Below, one piece after another: positions 50,330-62,800 of a DNA stretch of 64,000 nt. How positions within the stretch are numbered: position 1 is the stretch's first letter; each line of letters starts with the position of its first letter. The notes beneath the pieces were generated by a model. The model had not been told where the DNA came from, did not search any database, and was given only the letters and a program-made list of their open reading frames with translations. A program made the translations under genes and the position numbers. This DNA comes from Hirundichthys speculiger (Eukaryota > Chordata > Actinopteri > Beloniformes > Exocoetidae), in NCBI GenBank assembly GCA_018398805.1, contig JAGFBZ010002033.1, positions 1,201,501 to 1,265,500 of the forward strand, read 5' to 3'.

Positions 50330-50470
50330 CACACCCACCATTAGTTTGCTGCTGCTGCTGACCCCAGTCATTCATTTAATTGGCTGTTAATTGCTATTCT
50401 CTCTACAAGAGACAATGTATATGTGGAGCTATATTTAGGCTCGCCCCTTGATGGCTCTTCATGCTAAATT
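50330..50470. promoter_or_regulatory. Candidate conserved non-coding element with MEF2-type site
   Basis: CTATATTTAG (50429-50438) fits the MEF2 consensus exactly and sits in the near-palindrome GAGCTATATTTAGGCTC. Just upstream are CATTTAATTGGCTGTTAATTG homeodomain cores. The block has low repeat content. Functional claim is inference. Confidence 0.35.
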
Positions 50471-52159
50471 ACAACTTTCAGCCAGGCGTTGAAGGGCCCC
50501 TTTGTGGCCTGTCGCTCTCCCCCTCTGTGACTGACTGACAAGCTGGGGAGGGGGGAGATCCCTCCCTCCTTCCCTTTCTTTCTTCTTCCTCTTTTCCTTC
50601 TTGCTTTTAGTTGCTGTACTGTACAGACTGACACCTGGATCAGGCTTCATGTCGGTCCTTCTGTCCTCGTCTGTTTGACACAACAGCAAGAACTTTTCAT
50701 CTGTTGCCAGGGACGTCTGACGCCTTCCCCCAGTTTTTCTCAACTTATGTCTGGAGTACGACTTGAGAGGAAAAGAAAGGAATTTTCATTTGGCAGATTT
50801 TACAACGCAGGCTCAAAAGTAGAACATCTACTCTGTGTTTTGCTAATTTCTCTGAATCTGTATTATTTGTTCTATTTTTTTTTCACAATGTAAATTTTAA
50901 AAAAAATTCCAACATTTTGATGAGTGATCTCCTAAAATTAGTTCATTTTCTTTAAGTTCTCCACCCTTGGCTGTCCCCACACTTCCACTTCAGCTCAGAG
51001 CAGACCAGCTGCATCTGAGTCACGTAGGATTACAACACACGCACACACGCACACACACACAGGAATGTTTGCGACACAGATGTGAGGTTGATGGATGACA
51101 TGAGCCAACTGCTGAAGTCACACGCTGGAAATCCCGGGTTAGTCAGCCTTCTCATTCCCCCAATCTGTGCCTCTTTCCATTCTTCTGTCTTTTTTTTGTT
51201 TTATTAATTTTTTTTACGTCTGTGTCTCTTTAGCACCGGCCGAACAGACACAGCCACCGCTTGTCCAAGTTAAACGAGGATGGGAGGGGGGGAGCGAAGG
51301 AAGCGTGAAGGAAAATGTTTTGAAGAACCCTGGGGTGGGGGGGTTGTAGTGAGGTTGGTGGGGGTCCTGATTTATTGCTCTGACTTTTCATTTGTAATAC
51401 CCTGATTATCTCTGGGGAGCGGGCCGGGAGAGTGATGAGGGGGAAAAGGGGTGGAGGCCTGATGCTGGTAAGAGGCCTGAGCAGCTTAATAATGTGTACA
51501 TGCCCACAGCGCTGAGGGAATACGAGGCAACAAAAAAAATGCTGCCCTCTTAAAATGAGATGGGGAAACGATGGAGCAGAGCAAACCTCATGTTTCAGCA
51601 GATTTAATTGTAACACAGCAAGCGTCTGATGTTGCCTGCTGACCACTTTCATTCTTATCATGTTTTTGCCATCATTAAGTATCTCTGCACCATTTTGGGT
51701 GAAATGAACATGTTTTCCCGGCTTTGCTTCCAGCCAAAGCAGGATGCAATTCTAGTGAGACTGACAGTGATGAGATAATTAGTGCAACGTTTCTCCTAAT
51801 GACAACTGCTAACATTAGTTACAAGCCCCACAGACGCAGGTGTGTCATGCAGAAACAAAGATTTGTGCAATTTGCAAAGTGAGATGATCTCCTTTCTAGT
51901 TTCTTTAACTAAATAATCCACCATCAGGACAAACTGTATAGTAGAACAGATTGTGTGAAATGTAACAGATGATGTCTCTTTCACACAAGAAATGATTTTC
52001 AGTGCATAAGACCCTTTTCTGCTACAACCATTTTCTCACTTTCTTCAACTCACACTGATACCGACCCACATGCACACACATGTACACACATTCACGCAGC
52101 TGTTTAGCACACGGAGGTATATTCATCCCTGGAAATAACACCCCTATCATCTCTGGTTT
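50471..52159. other. Non-coding DNA with one exon-like island
   Basis: CT-rich patch (50560-50610), CA-rich patch (51038-51061) and G-rich tract (51280-51440). The segment 51234-51349 is listed separately. No recognised gene. Confidence 0.45.
51234..51349 (+). other. Exon-like open segment after a strong acceptor
   Basis: A very long pyrimidine tract (51165-51231) ends in TCTCTTTAG (AG at 51232-51233). The following frame reads PAEQTQPPLVQVKRGWEGGS then EGSVKENVLKNPGVGGL and a stop at 51347-51349. I do not recognise the peptide and there is no donor at the end, so at best it would be a last exon. The G-rich tail suggests low-complexity DNA instead. Confidence 0.2.
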
Positions 52160-52440
52160 TAATAATAATCATCAGAAAATACACTGTTGTTGTCCTAATC
52201 AGATCTTTGGTGATATGCGGCTTTAACAAATGCAACATGAACCCCGCTCGTCATAATTGGTACAGTTATGCACGCATGTTACCAGAAAGTGCATCTCGAG
52301 TTTTCATATGGTGCTATTATCACTGCGCATAATACCTTGCTGATTATCCATTCAACAAAGCGTAGCCATCATAACTGTTGTGATAATGGCACGCGCGGCT
52401 GTGATAATCCACACAACCTGTGCACTCTGTCTCTCGGATG
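52160..52440. promoter_or_regulatory. Candidate conserved non-coding element
   Basis: Balanced-composition block with many TAAT/ATTA and GATAAT cores (TTTAATAATAATCATCA at 52159-52175, TCATAATTGGTACAG, GTGATAATCCACA). No repeats and no coding potential. Function inferred from appearance. Confidence 0.3.
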
Positions 52441-52830
52441 CTAATGATGATAGTGGGTGGCCATACACACAAGCAGCAGAAGCTGGCGGAAAGCTTCTCC
52501 TGCTTCTGCTGTGAGTCAATTGAACAGCAGACTGCTGCGCAAATCCATTTGACCCTGGACGGGCCGGGCGCCGGACCCGCTGGTGAGAGGGGCGAGGTCG
52601 GCGGACACATTCACTTTGTTTTCTCCTCAGGCCTGCGGATCGTATCACAAGAGCTGATTAGTTCATTTAGCTGGATTGATTAAGTTATAGGGAGACACCT
52701 GTTCACCCTATGGAGTGCCAATATGTTACCATGACAACAGCCAAAGTCCTGGTGTCTCCAGATTTGTCTGCCTATCACTCACTTCCTCCTCAATCGGCAT
52801 ATTTATCCCTCTGTGCGTGTTCTCCTTCTC

Positions 52831-52868
<38 letters not shown>

Positions 52869-54059
52869 GATGTCTCTCCACTGAGTTGCTCCATCTGAAC
52901 TTGCTGAGGTAAGAAGATCAGGTTTTCCACTCAGTGGAGCGAGAGCGTGCTCACCTCTTCCCCATGGTCCACCCAGCAGCACCTGTGTATGCGTGTGTGT
53001 GTGTTTATGCTTCTGTGTGACATTTCAGGTCCAAAGTGGAGGATGCTAAGGTACACAGGTGAATTTCATGTGTCTATAAATCGAATATGCCTGTCTGAGT
53101 GTGTGTTGTGGGGACATGGAGTGTATAAATCATCTAGTGTTCACATCCCTTTGGCTAGCAGTTGTACGCCTTTTTGTAATCTTCAACCAAATAACTGTAA
53201 ATAAAAAGGTGTGATAAGCAGGTGTGGTGAAAATGTCTGCACAGTGAACGAGAAATTTCAAAACAGGAGATGCACCAGAAGAGGATTACTTGTCTGTCCT
53301 TCTCCCGGTCCAAGTGCTTCGAGTTTGTGTTCATCTCTAATGTTTCGTCTACACTCAGTTTCTCCTCTTTCTCACCCTCCTTCACTCTGCTTCTCTCTTT
53401 CACACCTCACATCCCATGGTGGTTGACATGTGTCCTAGCGATGTCTCTGGCTCTGTCTCTGCCGCTCTGTCTCACAGCTCCATTTAGGTCAACCCTTTAA
53501 CCTGAAACAATGTGACGGTCTTCCCTCTCACACCCTTTCACATATCTCCCTTTTCTTCATTTCCTGCCCTGCCCCTGTCTTTTCCCCTTTGGTCTTTTTA
53601 GCCGTCTCCACATGAGTTGTCAGTCTGTAGTTGCACTTGTGGTATCTGTGTTTGGTTGATCTGTCACGTTTTGTCTCCTCCTCTCCCCATCTCACTCCTC
53701 TCTCGTTCGGCTGTTTGTTTCTCCCCCTTGACTCCAGCAGACTCATTATCTTTGTGGAACAGCAGTGTGCGTTCGTCAGCAGTGATTAGCAACATTTCAC
53801 TCCAACATCATTTAGAAAAGACAGTTTGATATTTGACGAATGAAGATATGGCGTGCTCTAATCTTGCGGGCTAAAACTGTGTCATAGCAGATACAGGCTT
53901 TGGTTAAGTTTTCCATAACATAAAAGCTTGTATTGATCATAATCCATTTAATGAAAAAAGCGAGGAGGAGAGACAGACAAAAAGAACATGAAAAAAAAAT
54001 GCTTGCTTCATTAAATAGAAAGAAATCAACTGTAATCAAATTGCTGAGTTCTCAGAACT
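52441..54059. other. Non-coding DNA
   Basis: No supported gene. A GC-rich patch at 52550-52610, a CA microsatellite and CT-rich DNA (53330-53480 and 53540-53720). Frames here are short and unremarkable. Confidence 0.45.
52834..52867. repeat. (CA)n microsatellite
   Basis: Seventeen CA units. Confidence 0.9.
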
Positions 54060-54570
54060 GATGAAGTGCATGCATTTAAAGATCTAATGAAAATTCTTAC
54101 AGTTAACATAATTAATTTGCAGTGCTTTTGATAAGTGGTAATGACTTGGAGATTATTGGTTTAAATGAATAGTTTTGTTGTAAAGCTTCAGCAGTGGAGA
54201 GAAGCTGAGTGGAGGGGAGGGGATCAAGGGGGAGACACTATCCTACTTTAAAAGTTCCAGAGGAGATGAAACAGCTTTTTAAAAAGACGATAAGACAATT
54301 AAAGTCCTCTATAAACTAATTACAGTTGCTTTATTATTTTTTTTTAGATTAAACTGCAACAGCTATAAGATGATGTCTCAAAGGAGATGTCTGTAAGCAG
54401 AAAAGAGAGACACATTTGTAATTAAAGGTGGAGTAATATTTTTCTCATTACGCAAATATTTGTGCTGGAGACAAATGTGTGCGCATTTATTCTAAAACTA
54501 CTTGTAGGTCTTCCTCTGTCTGTGGTGGTGAATTAAAGGGGATGCTGCTTTGCATTGCCTGCAGAAAAAT
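54060..54570. promoter_or_regulatory. Candidate conserved non-coding block
   Basis: Contains CATAATTAATTTGCAG, GATAAGTGGTAATGACTTGG (an NKX-like AAGTGG core beside a TAAT core), CTAATTACAGTTGC and TCTCATTACGCAAATATTTG. Little repeat content apart from a T9 run at 54338-54346. Inference only. Confidence 0.3.
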
Positions 54571-55110
54571 ACTAGCAGCCTGGCTGACGGGAGGTGAGCC
54601 AGTCAGACATCTTCTCTGACATGATATTAAATACTCGACCCGTGAGCGAGGATTGTTTTGCTCTGAGGCTAAAAAGTGGTACAGTCAACTTACGAAAAAG
54701 GAACTTTTCTTTTATTCTTGTGATGATGTTACCGTGAGACTGCACTGATAATGTTATTACTGCTTAGAACAACCGCAGGCTTTTTCCCATGCTGTCAGCT
54801 AATGTTGATGATGCCCTCTCCACAGTCGTCGCTACACACACGCCACTGATGGACTCAAAACAACTAGTTTCAGCACGACTGACTTTCTCTTATCATAATT
54901 TGATTATTTTAATGATCTTGTTACTAAACCTCAGAGGCTGCACTTGCATACTGCCTGAGGGAAGCCATGCTTGAACGCGTTGCATGAATCTCTCATGAGG
55001 CTCTGAAAATGTCCAAGGGTGGCGATATACAGTGGTGTGTTTATCCATGTGCGTATGTGTGTCAATGCATGCATTTAAAAGTTTATGCTCTTGTGTGGTG
55101 CTTTCCACAG

Positions 55111-55247
55111 ATGAACCCAACCCAGCAGCATTGACCACGACCACACCTCCCGACACAGAGAACAAGAGGAAGATTATGGAAAACTATTTGCATAAAGCAG
55201 CCCGGCGCACTATTATTAGTCAAACACCACAGCCAGAGGGGGCTTGA
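55111..55247 (+). other. Exon-like open segment overlapping an octamer-containing block
   Basis: GTGGTGCTTTCCACAG (AG just before 55111) precedes a frame reading DEPNPAALTTTTPPDTENKR, KIMENYLHKAARRTIISQTP and QPEGA then a stop (TGA at 55245-55247). The composition is protein-like but I do not recognise it. The same bases hold ATTTGCAT (55186-55193) and are followed by ATTGAATTATCTGGATTAAT, which looks more like a conserved enhancer. Both readings are open. Confidence 0.25.
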
Positions 55248-55300
55248 TTGTGGCGTTTCATCATCGCCTATTGAATTATCTGGATTAATTTAACGCATTT

Positions 55301-56760
55301 AGGCCTGTGTGTTTTCCCCAGCTCACAACTCTCCCGTCTCTTTGTTAGCGATAATTACACTAAGTGGGTCATCTCCATCTGAGCTCTTTCTCTTTTCTCC
55401 TCATTCCCTATGTAGTATTAGCATTTTTAAACTTTTTCAACAAAGTTTGCTAAAAAATCTAATGATACAAACGTCGTGATTCACTCAGCGTGCTGTAGAT
55501 AAAAGCCTTGAGAAGCAGGCGGTTGACTCAGAAAGTGGAGGAGTACAGCGAGAGAACAGCAGGGTTGAGCTGGAGATTTTGAAACTCACCTTTAATTTTA
55601 TTTCATTTTCTCATGCATTTGAGTTTTGAGTCAAACTTGTATGTGCTGATTTAACAACGTGTGGGCACTGGCTGGCCGGTAGACCAACAGTGTATCATAA
55701 GTCCTGTTGGAAATTCAGTTAAACTGGCCAGATTATGCAATAGATGCCAATATTTTATTCCTTTGTTACTACAAACTGTTTTTTTTTTGAGTCATTCCAC
55801 TGAGAAACACTTAAAAAGAAAAAAAAAACCCAAAAACTAACAGATAATAAAAAGAATCAAACAGTTGCCGTGACAACCCCTGCCTCATTTGAAATCTAGT
55901 ATGTCCTGTTGGCTTACATTGTTCTCTTGTCAGCAGCCATATCTGATCACTGGAACAGTTGTATTGTTCTTTCAGCAAGCCAAGGCTAAGTCTACATATC
56001 CCAAAATGCTGAAGAATAAATGTACAAAGGCCAAGAGAAAAAGTCTCACTGACAGCAGAATAAAAACCCCAGGAAAACCCACTCCAGACTTCTGTAGCCT
56101 TGCTTTGTCCATGAGGGAGGAAGCCTGAGCAAGTGCTGAGAAAGCTTAAAGAGGAAATATGGCTGTTAAGTCATTAGGCAGCTCATTAACATGTTGTTTA
56201 ATTGGTGCCTAATTGATCATGGATGTTTTGTAAAGCTGTGAACCTTAAGGGTATGTAGAGGCACCAGCAGACTCTCAGAGGATGCACAGATTCAGCTAAA
56301 TTGGTCTGCACTTACACAAAACCTTTTGAACCCTTTTGAACCTTGTCTAAATTCTACAAAGCACTTTACAATGTGTTTCTTATTCACCCATCCACATAAA
56401 TGCACTCAGCAGAGCTTCTTAATAAACACATACTTTAGTCAGACAAACTCACACAGTGAAGACTTCAAATGCTTTATTAATGAGAAAACATACTTGAGTT
56501 TTGGCATCTACGCTCAGATCAAGCACCATTTATTAATCTTAAATGGAGATATTGGAGTTGATGAACTTATACACCCCATAGAAGCCTACAGGTGGAAGCT
56601 GGGGATGAGCAGCAGCAAGCCTGGCAGCAGAGGCATCTGAGGGCATCTGTACCTCTTTCTCCTTACATAATGTAGGTCTTAGATGGATGAAGTAAGGGTG
56701 AGGGGGAGAAGGGTGAGGGCAGACACACACAGAGCAGAGGAACATACCCAGATATCGAGA
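55301..56760. other. Non-coding DNA
   Basis: No gene. A T9 run at 55781-55789 and A8 at 55821-55828. Remaining sequence is unique-looking. Confidence 0.45.
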
Positions 56761-56870
56761 GACAAAGGTTCAGTGTCTTGTCCCAAAGACACACAATGGG
56801 GCTGGGAATCATTCCTTCCAGGACCATGGCCTATTCTGACCACTGAGCTAGAGTTGCCCCTGCCCCACCA
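56761..56870 (-). mobile_element. tRNA-derived SINE fragment, minus strand
   Basis: Minus strand: A-box TCTAGCTCAGTGG (plus 56840-56852) and B-box-like GGAATGATTCCCAG (plus 56802-56815), then TTGTGTGTCTTTGGGACAAG and ACACTGAACC. The last part is the 'TGTCCTTGGGCAAGACACTGAACC' core of a common fish SINE. The tail is missing or too diverged. Confidence 0.7.
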
Positions 56871-57117
56871 TTATCTATGAACAAGGATTTTTACTCAGTG
56901 ATGGCAAAGATAAATTGCATGTTTCTTACCTTTGTAAAGAGTTGGACTCCTGTGTAGATTAACCAGCTAACAGCTGAAGTACGCAACCAGAAGCAAGACT
57001 GAAAAAGCTCAGTCTTCCAAGTGTGTGTGTTTACTTCATTACTTGTTTTGCTGAAAATACTAAAATGATCTTGGATACTGCTTAGTATGATTATTTGGCT
57101 TCAAGTATGATAATTAG

Positions 57118-57184
57118 TTGGACACCCCTGATCTAAAACATGGACAGTGGGCCCTGAGGACCAGGGCTGAAGAACACTGCTCTT
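57118..57184. mobile_element. hAT-like terminal fragment
   Basis: TTGGACACCCCTGATCTAAA, then ACATGGACAGTGGGCCCTGA and GGACCAGGGCTGAAGAACAC. The start matches the CAGGGGTGTCCAA end of the 38957-39178 MITE in inverted sense. Only one end is visible. Confidence 0.45.
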
Positions 57185-57825
57185 AAAATTCATTTCTTTT
57201 GTGAGCTCAGGTTACATTTTTGCTTTTGTGGTATGCTGACTTCACAGTTAATGATTCTTCAAGCAATTTTGAGGTTGCAGACAAATTTCCACCATCAAAG
57301 GTAATCACGAAGAGTCTTATTCGAGTCGGGGTGCACTCTGGCGATCTCACGCCTCATTGTCACTTGCTTCTGTGCACTATTGTATCATGTACATTAGTTC
57401 ATTCATTTATATGGGAACCTGTGTAATCTCTGTCAGAGTTGCAGAACTCCTCCATCTGGTGTTTTTGATGTTGTTGTTTCATGCATTGAAAAATTTCAAC
57501 ATGTGTGGTGGATTTTGGAAAGAAGGTATAAGCTATTGTAGCTTTCAGTGTAAGCTGGCACAGCTCAAGCTGTCTTTTAAAAAGTACATTTCTGTCAGTT
57601 GTTTAACAATGTAATGAAATTGTGTAGGAAATAAGCTATGCTGTTAGTGAGAATCTAGTTTTTTTTTCCCTGTGGCAGCAATGAATTGGTGTTAGAAACA
57701 TTTGTATTGTTAGCATTAGCATCAAGCCAACCCATCCATAAAGAAGTGTACTGCCTTGCACTGAACAACAGGGGTCATGATGTATATTTCATTAAAACTG
57801 ACAGAGGGAAAGTAAGAATGAGGTG

Positions 57826-58490
57826 TTAAGCTGGGGTCCCACAGAAGGTGAAAGCGCCGTGATACAGTTTTGGAGTAGCTTTGCTCCAACCTCGAGTCCC
57901 ACAGACAGAAATTCAGAGCGGCGCACCGGCGAGTGGCGGAAAGCGCCGCCTGCTCAGCTGGATTCATAAGCATTAACATACTCACCTGAAAGTCTTAAGA
58001 TCACATTACAGTTTTGCAGGAGTCTGCTTTTTTCAAGACTTATGTCTCGCTATGTCTTGTTCTTTCTTCAAATTATATATTTTAAAAGGTTGTGTGCTGT
58101 CAAGTAAATTGTGTTTTTGACTTTCAGACTGAGCCTTTCCTCATACGTGGTTCAGATCTGTTCTAAAATCCTCTGACTTGTATACACATAGTCTCTGCTG
58201 GTTAAGGTAATGTCAGTGTACGAGTTGGCACCTGCTGGTGATGCTTTATTTTGAAATTTTGCCAGTTTCCCTCTGCCATTTTTGTGCCTCTGTTCCTGCC
58301 CAATTGTGTAAACTGAAGTGGACTACCAGCGGCCAAACGCCTTAATAGACCTCGTAACTCTGCCAGAACTGCATGGATGGGTGTGTCTTTGGGTATGACT
58401 ACTCTTATTGACTTGAATGGCGGTGATTCAAAGCAGCTGGCGTGATGCTTCTGTTCCACTTTCATTCCCGTCCTATGGGAGTTGAGGGAG
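57826..58490 (+). mobile_element. Probable non-autonomous DNA element containing repeat copy B
   Basis: Starts near AAGCTGGGGTCCCACAG, contains a CpG-rich patch (GAGCGGCGCACCGGCG, 57917-57932; GGAAAGCGCCGCC, 57938-57950), then copy B of the dispersed repeat (57981-58303), then TCTTATTGACTTGAATGGCG and TTCATTCCCGTCCTATGGGA. I recall this order from a fish DNA-element family, but the superfamily is uncertain. No transposase frame survives here. Confidence 0.5.
57981..58303 (+). repeat. Dispersed repeat, copy B (pair of 40042-40345)
   Basis: Same block order and orientation as copy A. It has extra sequence (GTGCTGTCAAGTAAATTGTG) after the AATTATATATTTT block that copy A lacks, so the two copies have different deletions. 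Confidence 0.75.
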
Positions 58491-58894
58491 TTGTGAGTTG
58501 TTAGGCATAAGGTGGCAGTCCATAGGAGTCTTCAACACATCTTAGAAAGCAAATTTCAAAATTCAAACATATTTGTTGGTGTCCTGACCAATTTATCACA
58601 ATTAACTGCCAAACATAACCCATATCAACATATGATCTTTAGTTTTGTTTCATGTAAACGTTCCATGACATAATTAGTGACCCCACAGGATCCAAATCTT
58701 TCCCGTCTTTAATCTGTGACTTTAAATTCTGACTTTATTGCCCTTGGATATGTACATTAGTCTTTTCAAAATCTTCATAAAGTTTTTAAAAAGTTGCCCA
58801 GTGTATGGGTGCCATTACTGTTCTGTAAGTGTAGATTAGCAGTTCCAGGCCTGGGTTAAAGTGACCAAGCTGGTTCACAGCAGTTAAAAGTAAT

Positions 58895-58906
58895 GTTCAC
58901 GTGAAC
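58895..58906. promoter_or_regulatory. 12-bp palindrome with E-box core
   Basis: GTTCACGTGAAC is self-complementary and centred on CACGTG. A second GGTTCAC lies just upstream at 58872-58878. A binding role is inference. Confidence 0.3.
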
Positions 58907-59376
58907 CAGAAAAACCAGAACCTTAACTCCATCCTGAAAAGTTGCCGGCCGAAAGACTAAAACAGTGACCGCAGCATGAAACTTTTCATAAGTGAGCAGG
59001 AAGCCGTGAAGAAACATATCACTGTATCACATTTTTTTTGACATATGGTTTCACGTATTTTCCTGCTTGTTTTTTTCATTTGTGTTATCTCCCTCTGTCA
59101 TTTTGTGACGAGAGCCCACCTGTGAATAATTCATGAGGATCAGCACATACGATTACACTGGTTAAAAAGTAATGAGGCGTTGCCATAATAAAAGCCTGTC
59201 TGGCATTGTTTTACCAAGTGTCTCTCACACACACCGATGCTGTTGCTGGCCCTGAGTTCACATGAAAGCGCTTCCTTGTTGCCTCTGACAGAGCGCAGAG
59301 TTAAGAGGAAGAAAACAACAAAACACAACCACAGCCTGTGGAGCAGGTGGTTAGAAATCAGGCACCATGGAACCAA

Positions 59377-59407
59377 CCCCCCCCCCCCCCCCCAAAAAAA
59401 AAAAAAA
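59377..59407. repeat. C17-A14 homopolymer pair
   Basis: Seventeen C followed directly by fourteen A. A likely spot for length polymorphism or assembly error. Confidence 0.9.
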
Positions 59408-59639
59408 CACATACACACCCCTCCTCAGCACAGCAGTATGATCTAGCCCCAGCTACGAGCTGTCACAGGGGGCTTTTCATGTCTGAGCTTGGGAAAGATC
59501 AGTAGACTCCCTGTCTGAGCTCGGAGCCCTTTGATAATCGATGGAGCTTACAGTGGTGCTTTGTAACGACAGCGACTGTTCGCGGCCCAATCAAACTGCA
59601 CTGCTGTCCGCTCCTTGTTTGTTCCCAGGACCGCGCAGG

Positions 59640-59820
59640 CTATTTCCTGTTTGACTTAAAATGCAGCCTTGTGTTTTATGAGCGCGTCAATGTTGACAGT
59701 GAGAAGATGCATCAGCATTACAAAGCTCCCCTTTTTTGTATTTCAGTACAATATCGGTTTTCGGCACAGCTTGGCATTGTGCGATCAGAACATATGCATC
59801 AGTCTGACACATTTTTTTTA
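59640..59820. promoter_or_regulatory. Candidate conserved non-coding element
   Basis: Repeat-free block with TTTTATGAGCGCGTCAATG, ATGCATCAGCATTACAAAG and ATATGCATCAGTCTGACA, including two ATGCATCAG copies about 85 bases apart. Function inferred only from appearance. Confidence 0.25.
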
Positions 59821-62800
59821 CATAACCTGTTCTTATATTCCATGAGACATCCTGACTTTGGAGGCGATGAATCAACTTCTTCATGACTTAAAGGAAACTA
59901 TTATTGTGCCATCCGTCATTAGTCATCCTTTGAAGTTTGAGAATTCCTGGTCATCAAGTATTAAACAAAAGTGGTACAGGGTGAAACACTGGGACGATAA
60001 TTTATTGAATCTAACATTCAAAATGTAACACACTAAAAAGAGGAAAAAGTTTTGATATCATGTCAAAGATGCCTGTGTATTGTGTTGCAGAGATTTCAAC
60101 TGAAACCAGATTTCAGCAGATATCCGATGCATGTTTCATCGTAGTGGCATGAGTCTCTAGCGTTCAGCCTCCCCTACGTCTGACACGAGACGAACTGAAA
60201 CTCTGAGTGACCAGTGGAGGCTGATATGTCTTATCCACGGGTCTTCAAACAGGCTGATTTTTAGTTGGTTGCATTTCATCGAGTTTCCTGAAGTCCGTTC
60301 TGAAATTGAAATATTATTTCTGGACTTTTTTTTTTTCCTTCACTGCAATCAATTTAAATGAGTTAATTCTGTAATTAATGAGCAAGGAACCACACCATCA
60401 ATGACGTTCTTACTATTATTTTTTTGAAAGTGTTTAATGAAGTTTCTGGTTACCATCTGATAGAAAACAGAAATAGCGTGAAGGGAGGATGGGGTACAGG
60501 AAATATGAATAAATGTGTGTGCAGGTGGGCGAAGTACGATACAGCCATTTTAAGACCCCACCTCATAGTTTGAGGTATGGCTCCTGAAACATCCATGGAA
60601 ACACCATGGAAAATATTGCCTACATTTAACTCAAGGGATATTATTATTAGTCATTATTATTGTTATCTTCCAACATCAGTTTTGACTAGAGGAGTTGACT
60701 TTTCTTCACTTAAATTTTTTGTAAAAGGAACTTCATGTTAGATCAGGCAGACACATAATCAAGCTGGTCTCTGTCCAGCTGTCCCAGACCAGTCTGTGAC
60801 GGTTAGCATGCTGTTTAAATGAGGCGGCGCTTATCTACTCTTTGCTCACAGCATCTTTCCTTCACTTAACCACTTCAATTCTCTCCTGTCATCCCATCCT
60901 CTTCCTGCAGTAGCTATTTGTTTTTCTCATCTATTTTGTGTTTGGGAAAGGCCTAAGAACCTGTGAAAAATCCAAACCTTTGATTACCACTGTCTACATT
61001 GAGAGAAAGAGTACGTGTGTTAAACCTTAAGAGGTGTATCACAACATATCTTCAAAACTCCTTGTCTGAGTGGAATCGAATGACTGGCTTGCTACCAGAG
61101 GAAATACTGTGTGTAAAATGATAAAAAACAATGATTTCCAAGATGTCAGTGAGAAATGTGTCAAATTCAGCCCCTTTTCCTGACCTCAGGTATTCCCCAC
61201 CTCTGGTCTATTTCAGTCACAAAATACATTATTTAGTAGCTGTGAATGTAATTAACAATTGAGCATGCACAGATGGTGCTCTTGACCTCCTGTGAGTGCG
61301 CTGTGTGTATGTGCTGCAACAACTGACACACGTGTCTCTGTTTACAGGTGAATATCCACCACCTCAGCGCAATGTCTTGAGTTACTTCATCTGCTCGAAA
61401 AAAATCACTCGCTCTAGAATAGATGCAGAGCACGTCTCTTACGCTTACTTACATTATCTTCCGTATGCACATGGGCACATTTGTATATATTTCTGTATGT
61501 GTGAGCACTTGTAGCACGTAATTATAGCAGGCTGTGATTCTTGTGATGACAGATGAAGAAAACCCATTCATTTGTCCTCCCCCTCCATTAGAGAGACCTT
61601 GCTAATAAGCCATCACGCCTGCAACACAGCAACACTTCCGGTCCCTTCTCTGACAGCATCACACACAAGCTTGTGGGCTGTTTTTGATTTCCCCCAGTAC
61701 TGGATGATACCTTGCAGGACAGGACAAACAGTACAGTTAACACAAATAATAGACAAAGAGAGACCACATTAATGTGTGAAAGAGCAGGGAGCTGATTGAT
61801 TGAATGGGAGACATATAAAGAGCCCACATGGTGGAGGCACACGGAGCTCACAGAGAGCTTGAGCTCCCAAAGGTTGTTTTGATATTTCCAAGCCACTTCC
61901 TTCAGTCTGGATGTGTCACTATAGCCAAGCAAAATTGATTTATAAGAGCACATTTATTGTGTGTGTGTGTGTGTGGTGTATGTGGTGCTGGTTTGGTTGA
62001 TGTAGAAGGGTTTTTTTTTTCAGAGTTGTTTTTTCAGTTGTATTCTTGGTTCCACCTTTCTGCATTAGACTGAAGCATGTTGGGAAACTGGATTTAGAGT
62101 CAGTTCTTGCATTTTTTTGTGAAATATTTTTTCTTCCAAAAATGGTAAGTGCAAAAAGGTTAGATTTTCTGCCTGCCTACAACTCCCCCTCCTTCCATCC
62201 ATCACTCTTTCCACCTATTTTTCTTTTGGACTTTGCCTCTGCTCTTCTCCTTTAATGTCTGCTGTGGGCTGGCTGGATCGATAGTGTAAGACAAACATGT
62301 GCAAACATAAACATACGCACATGCACACGGGCATAAACTCACAAGGAAGAGCAAACTGCACAACACAGACATCTTAAAAAAAATTAAAGAAGCCTTAACT
62401 ATTATCACGATGCTTTAAACTGTAGGGATATGATTGTTAATCACAAATGTTTGATACTGTTAAAGCAACAGGTTGATCGAGGAATGAAAAAAATTGACAA
62501 TCCAGAATCAAAGAGTGACTAGAATTGGAGATGAAGGGGACAAAAAAAAAAAAAGGCATTTCAAATAGGTAAACTTAAAAGCATCAACCCAGCCGACCAG
62601 CTACACAGATATGCTTCATTCACAGAGACAGCGGTAGACAGGGAGTGCAGGGCACGATGCCCGTCCTGTAAATCTGCATGAATGGAGTGGAGCTGAGGTG
62701 AAATGACTTGTGTCGCGTCTGTGGAGCACAAGCGGCTGACGGCCTAATCACACATAGCCTCAAGCGGCCCCAGGCTCAGACTGTGCTCGCCTGTTTGCGT

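Larger units (their letters stand above)
58491..59639. other. Non-coding DNA
   Basis: No gene. Contains the E-box palindrome at 58895-58906 and the C17/A14 tract at 59377-59407. The stretch 58800-58990 is unique-looking and may be regulatory. Confidence 0.4.

Noticed and set aside
56802..56852. tRNA gene suggested by TAGCTCAGTGG
   Set aside because: Degenerate B-box and a SINE core directly after it. Not a functional tRNA.
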